From positions 19,793,716-19,857,715 of the forward strand of contig NC_045144.1 of the NCBI RefSeq assembly GCF_008831285.2: a stretch of DNA of 64,000 nucleotides, written 5' to 3'. The notes beneath the pieces were generated by a model, which was not told the origin of the DNA, did not search any database, and saw only the letters and a list, made by a program, of their open reading frames with translations. The translations under genes and the position numbers were made by a program. This document shows, piece after piece, positions 59,574-64,000 of the stretch. Position 1 is the first letter of the stretch, and each line of letters begins with the position of its first letter. This stretch comes from Nymphaea colorata (lineage: Eukaryota > Streptophyta > Magnoliopsida > Nymphaeales > Nymphaeaceae).

Positions 59574-60255
59574 CAGAGTCCAACTGAGTCGTTCCAGAAA
59601 AAAAAAAAAAAAAAATCAGACATAGAACAAATTTTACTATTTGAGAAAAAATCCTACATATTAGCATTGAAGAAATTACATCTGATTGGATTCAAATTCC
59701 GATATGCATAAATCCTGATTGGATTGGGATTCAGATAGAATTTAATTTTAAATAAAATTCATATATCCAGTGCTCATACATTTTGAAATAACCCCGATTC
59801 GGTTGAAATTCAGATTTAGGTTTAGATATGAATATAAAAAATAGATTCGAATTGTGAAATCAAATTTTGATACAATTTTTTTTCTTCATATTCAAATTTG
59901 AATTTGAATCCGAATATGTGAATATCCCAAAAAGCAGATACAGTTCACGCCAGGATGAGTCTGGCTCCAAATTAGCACTAAAAACCGCACTTTGTATACT
60001 AATAGCCCTAAACATTATTTTTGGCTCAGCGTTGCTTGGCCGTTCTCTTCTCTCACTTATTCTATCTGCTCATTGAGATATTAATGTTTCCCAAAAATAG
60101 ATGGCCGAAGTTTCTGTCACCCTCTCATTGTTTAAGAAAAACAAGAAAAAAAGAGAACCACTGCTTATTTTCTAGCTCAGTTTTAACTATTTAGCTGAGT
60201 ATTCCATATTAAAGGCTAATGCTTTGTTGTTTTGCGTAATCAATGTCAGATTCAA

Positions 60256-60259
<4 letters not shown>

Positions 60260-60334
<75 letters not shown>
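60260..60334. repeat. (TA)n microsatellite
   Basis: TA run of about 37 units, the longest in the window. Confidence 0.98.
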
Positions 60335-60338
<4 letters not shown>

Positions 60339-60750
60339 ATTGAATGGCGACTCTAATCTTACACGTACAGCTAAGAACAGCAAATTATAAGATAGGAGAT
60401 AGGCTCCCCACCATTTATTCACGCAAAAAGATATATACAGGCAAAAAATGATGTACAGGACGCAAGGCATCAAACCATCCTGCTACCAGTCGCCCTTACA
60501 TGTCATTGAAACCCATTACAGTGGCCAAAACAAAATAAGAACACTAAACCAAAAAAAAAAATGAAAGGTTTCTTATCTTAAAAAAAAGAAAAAGAACAAA
60601 ATTGCACATCACAAATAAACTAAGATCCCGGCGTGCAATTTCTGGAAATTCATACATTTTCAAAGAATCAAAGGCACATAACTATGTACATCTGACCTTT
60701 CTATATGTTGGATAACGGAAGGATGAATATGAACTCCATCTAGGTTGGCT

Positions 60751-63700
60751 CAACCAGCATGAAACTTGGGTCCACCATCCACGAAAACTAAGTTACCTGC
60801 CATCCAAATGAACACCAAGATCAAAACATATTACTTAATTATCTTCAAATTCCCTATATTGTCAATTACTTTGATAAATTACTTTGAATCTTATATTATT
60901 ACTTTTCCTAGGTTGGTTCTTGTCTGGATCAAGTCCGATCCATTAACACCCCTAATCCAAACAACAGATTTGTAAACTGGTTGCTCACCTAGTGTGGGCA
61001 TGAGCAGTGCCAGGGCTCCGATTCCGGCGAGTTTGAGTGGGAGTCCGGTCCTGATCATGTCCTTGATCTCTATGTGTCCCGTCGTGAACCCGATGATGTT
61101 CGAGGGCGTGCCGGTCGGAAGCAGGAACGCGAACTGCGCGCCGATCCCTCCGGGGACCATGAGAAGCAGGGGATGCACGTTCAATGTGCTTGCGAGCTGA
61201 ATCAGCAGCGGCAGCACCAGCGTCGCCGTTGCGTTGTTGGAGGCAAATTCCGTCATGGTGCTGGTGATGAGGCAGACCGCCGGCGCGACGCCGACGTAGG
61301 GCACCTTCTGCAGGAACGTGAGGCTCCGGGACAGCAGGTCCGCCAGGCCGCTGAGCCGAACGCCGTCGGCAATCGCGAAGCCGGCGCCGAGGAGCAAGAT
61401 GATGCTCCACTGCAGCTTCTTGCATTTGTTCCAGTCCATTAGTGCCTCCCCTTTTTGCTTCTTGTTGGGGATTATGAATAGAAGAGTCGCCATGAGTATC
61501 TGTTCCACAAGAAGAAAAAGAATTAAGAAACTGGTCTCTGTTGATTTGTAAAGTGAGTTCTTTGGGACATACACTGACGGTTCCGTCGCCAACACGCCCC
61601 TGAAACAGGACCTCCCACCCTGGGATGTCATTCGTGATGCTTCTTGTCATCCACAGTGCTACCAATCCCTGCAGCCACAATAATCACTCTGAGTTTTATT
61701 TCTTCATTAGAAGCGCAAGCGTTCCTATTTAGATCAACTAAACATGCAGAAGAAGTGGATTTAGTTCCAATTTATTACAGATGAAAATAATAAATAAATA
61801 TATGAATCTGAAACTGATCAGCCAGTACTTCCACTAATTTCTTCTTAAGAAAAAAAATTGCGAAAATTGAGTCTGTTTGATAAATAGTTATTGACTATGA
61901 AATTGATATAAATAAAGCAAAGAGAGAGTAAAGCAGCGTACCCCAAAGACTAGGAAGATCATCTTTTCCTCAAACGTTGTTGGCCCTGTTATGAAGCAAA
62001 AGATATAAATAAATGTTTTCAACCAGAGAGAGAGAGATATATATATCTGGGAACCTTAAATTCAAAATGGACCTTAGATTCTCGAAGTTTAGATTTCTAA
62101 TGACGATCCAAAATCCCATGTTTGCAAGATCGAATGATTAGATCATGGATGTTTATAAACCTTGCATCCTGAAGTTTTTTTAATCTCAAATCAGACTTGA
62201 AATCTAAGATTTGGATCCAAAAAACACTTATTATACGTGTATTGTAAGCATTTTTCATGTTTTCTCGTATTTTTATGGTTTTCATTTTTCATAAGTTTTA
62301 GGATTTATTAAATATTTTAAATTTTTTAAAAAATTACCAAGATATTTTCGAGATATACAACTTTATCGTATGTATTATACCTGAAAAATTCCTTACCATA
62401 CAATATCTTACATGTTTTTTGTGACGATGATTTATACAAGCCCAAAATCAAAATTTTCTTTAAACTAGTAACAGCAAACGAACTTTTTCACCTGCCCAAC
62501 GAAGACACGAAAATGACATTGAAGATGTTATATTCAATCTGAGTCAGGAAATTGATTCCGGTGAGATAGGAACCACAGGCGTGCACTCCTCTACTATGAT
62601 CCTCACAATCCGGGAAAGCGACTCTTTTTATATATCAATGATATTGATTATGCACTCAAAAGGAAGGAGCCGTATGCTCCAAATTCATTTGACTTGAGGA
62701 AATGTGAGACGGATTCAATTTGTAGACAAGTACTACTTTTTTTGGTAGATATTCCATCACCAGATTTCTGTGATATTGATTATTACCCAATCCCCTGTTC
62801 CTGGCTTTCTGAGCACAGGATGAGATTTCTAAGGCTCGCAAACAATAAACAGAAGAAGGAAAGGATCGGCTGCTCTGTAATTGCATAATTTCTCCGCAAT
62901 TATGCTCTGAAAATCTATTTTGATTTTTTAAAATTTTCAACTATTTAGTGTGATTTTCATGGTTTAAAACCTGGGTAGCTTTCACTGATCAAGCTTTCTG
63001 GATCCATCTGAGCGTCAAAGTTCAGTGGTTGAAATTTCGATGAACTCTTTTGCTTAATAAAAGTCCCATTTTGCATTCAAATAATCCGATTCCAGCGTGC
63101 ATTTGAAGCTCATAAACCGTTTGAATTGCATGTTAAGAGATTTGAACGAGAATCTTAAAAATTCTGATTTAGGAGATGCAACTAAGAAAAGATCCAAAAA
63201 TTTCAAGTCTAAGTTTTTGTTTGAAATCCGTCGGGAGAAGAAGAACTTCCGGCCTGTTCTGATTAGTTGCAGAAATGGGTTGTGAGTTTCTGACTAGAGA
63301 TGGTAGGCACTCACCTAGGATCTCGAGCTCCCTCTTGATGTTCTCTCTGTCCAAGTAAGCTGCGAGCCTGGTTGCAGACGAGCTCGGGCAGTAGAAGAAG
63401 CAGAGGAGTCCCCAAAGAGACAGGAAGATGAGAACGGCGAGCGGCAGGGCAAACGCCGACCAGTTGGCGTATCCGATGCGTTTCCGTTGAGGGAAGTAGC
63501 TCTCCCACATCCCCACTAGGATGAGGTTCACCCCCGTCCCCGTCATGGTGCTGATCCCTCCGATGGTGGCCGAGTATATGACCCCCAGCACCACCGCCTT
63601 GTAGAACCCAGAGATCGCCGGATCCCCGCCGCTGCTGCTCGGGAGCCGCTGAAGCACGCCGGTGGCCACCGGCATCATCATAACCGTCGCGGCCATGTTG

Positions 63701-64000
63701 CTCATCCACATGCTGAGGAAGGCAGTGGTGGAGCAGATGCCGAGCAGAAGGAGCCTGGGTTTGAGCGGCTCGCCGCAGAAGGCGGCGGTGATCTGCAGCG
63801 CGAGTCGGCGGTGCACGCCGTAGTGCTCGACGGCGAGCGCGAGGATGAGGCTGCCGAGGACGAGCGAGATGACGTCGTTCATGTACGAGCGGGCGACGTG
63901 CTCGGCGTCCATGACGCCGAGAATGGGGAAGAGGAAGAGTGGGGAGAGGGAGGTGACGGGGACGGGCACGGCCTCGGTTATCCACCAAAAAAAGATCCAC
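60751..64000 (-). CDS. TDT: Tonoplast dicarboxylate transporter (DASS/SLC13 family), partial
   Basis: Five exons are visible on the minus strand: 63315 to beyond 64000, 61942-61985 (44 bp), 61573-61668, 60989-61499 and 60751-60797 (stop at 60751-60753). All borders are GT-AG and phases agree, giving about 460 residues; the start lies right of the window. The protein matches the sodium-dicarboxylate symporter family: [14 protein letters not shown] near the left edge, [87 protein letters not shown] and [25 protein letters not shown] and SNNATAT are the two Ser-Asn-Thr substrate/ion-binding repeats. Plant members carry malate and other dicarboxylates into the vacuole. The first visible intron contains repeat copy B. 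The short last exon ends in GPKFHAG. Confidence 0.93.
62512..62848. repeat. Dispersed repeat, copy B, inside a transporter intron
   Basis: Same-orientation match to 59302-59573 with indels, for example CCACAGGCGTGCACTCCTCT against the copy A ACACAGGCGTGAACTCCTCT. It lies in the 1.3-kb intron between exons 63315 and 61985. Confidence 0.85.

Larger units (their letters stand above)
58870..60750. other. Spacer before the transporter gene
   Basis: Contains the promoter side of the membrane-protein gene, a copy of a repeat shared with the transporter intron (59302-59573), degenerate CAAATTTGAATTTG-type repeats near 59700-59930 and the longest (TA)n tract. No exon is seen. Confidence 0.45.

Noticed and set aside
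60985-61680. 231-aa minus frame and the plus frames across the transporter exons
   Set aside because: Shadow frames of transporter exons; the DASS motifs lie in the other frame.

Overview
The window is nuclear DNA of a flowering plant. The genes have short GT-AG introns, the spacers are AT-rich with many (TA)n microsatellites and small inverted-repeat transposons, and the proteins belong to plant families (Rab GTPase of the RABA5 type, phytocystatin-like proteins, pollen-type polygalacturonase, REF/SRPP lipid-droplet protein, DUF4408/DUF761 protein, tonoplast dicarboxylate transporter). The species cannot be fixed from the sequence; an early-diverging angiosperm such as a water lily is only a weak guess.

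Layout. 0-6 kb: the 5' half of a REF/SRPP-like gene and a complete two-exon Rab GTPase gene, both on the minus strand. 10-14.2 kb: a tandem pair of single-exon phytocystatin-like genes (minus) whose inhibitory motifs are degenerate and whose stop codons lie in the terminal inverted repeat of a miniature transposon. 18.5-22 kb: a five-exon polygalacturonase of 400 aa with all catalytic motifs. 24.7-31.3 kb: a tandem array of a small secreted six-cysteine peptide gene, with one intact copy, one pseudogene disrupted by a transposon and a deletion, and one relic. 31-47 kb: gene-poor and repeat-rich. 47-49.5 kb and 56.9-57.4 kb: two more intact members of the peptide family. 54.2-55.9 kb: a near-perfect inverted duplication of a DUF4408/DUF761 gene whose spacer is a fragment of a small membrane-protein gene still present at 58.5 kb. 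60.7-64 kb: five exons of a tonoplast-type dicarboxylate transporter on the minus strand that leaves the window.

The most interesting content is the six-cysteine peptide family. It has a signal peptide, a variable linker, a C-x2-C-x6-CCG-x2-CC-S-x3-Y-x2-Y core and an invariant C-terminal Pro-His-Asn. Every member has one phase-1 intron just after the signal-peptide exon and a TATAAATA box about 80-110 bp before the ATG. I do not recognise it as a named family. The genes of the window otherwise look like an ordinary plant neighbourhood and do not form one pathway.
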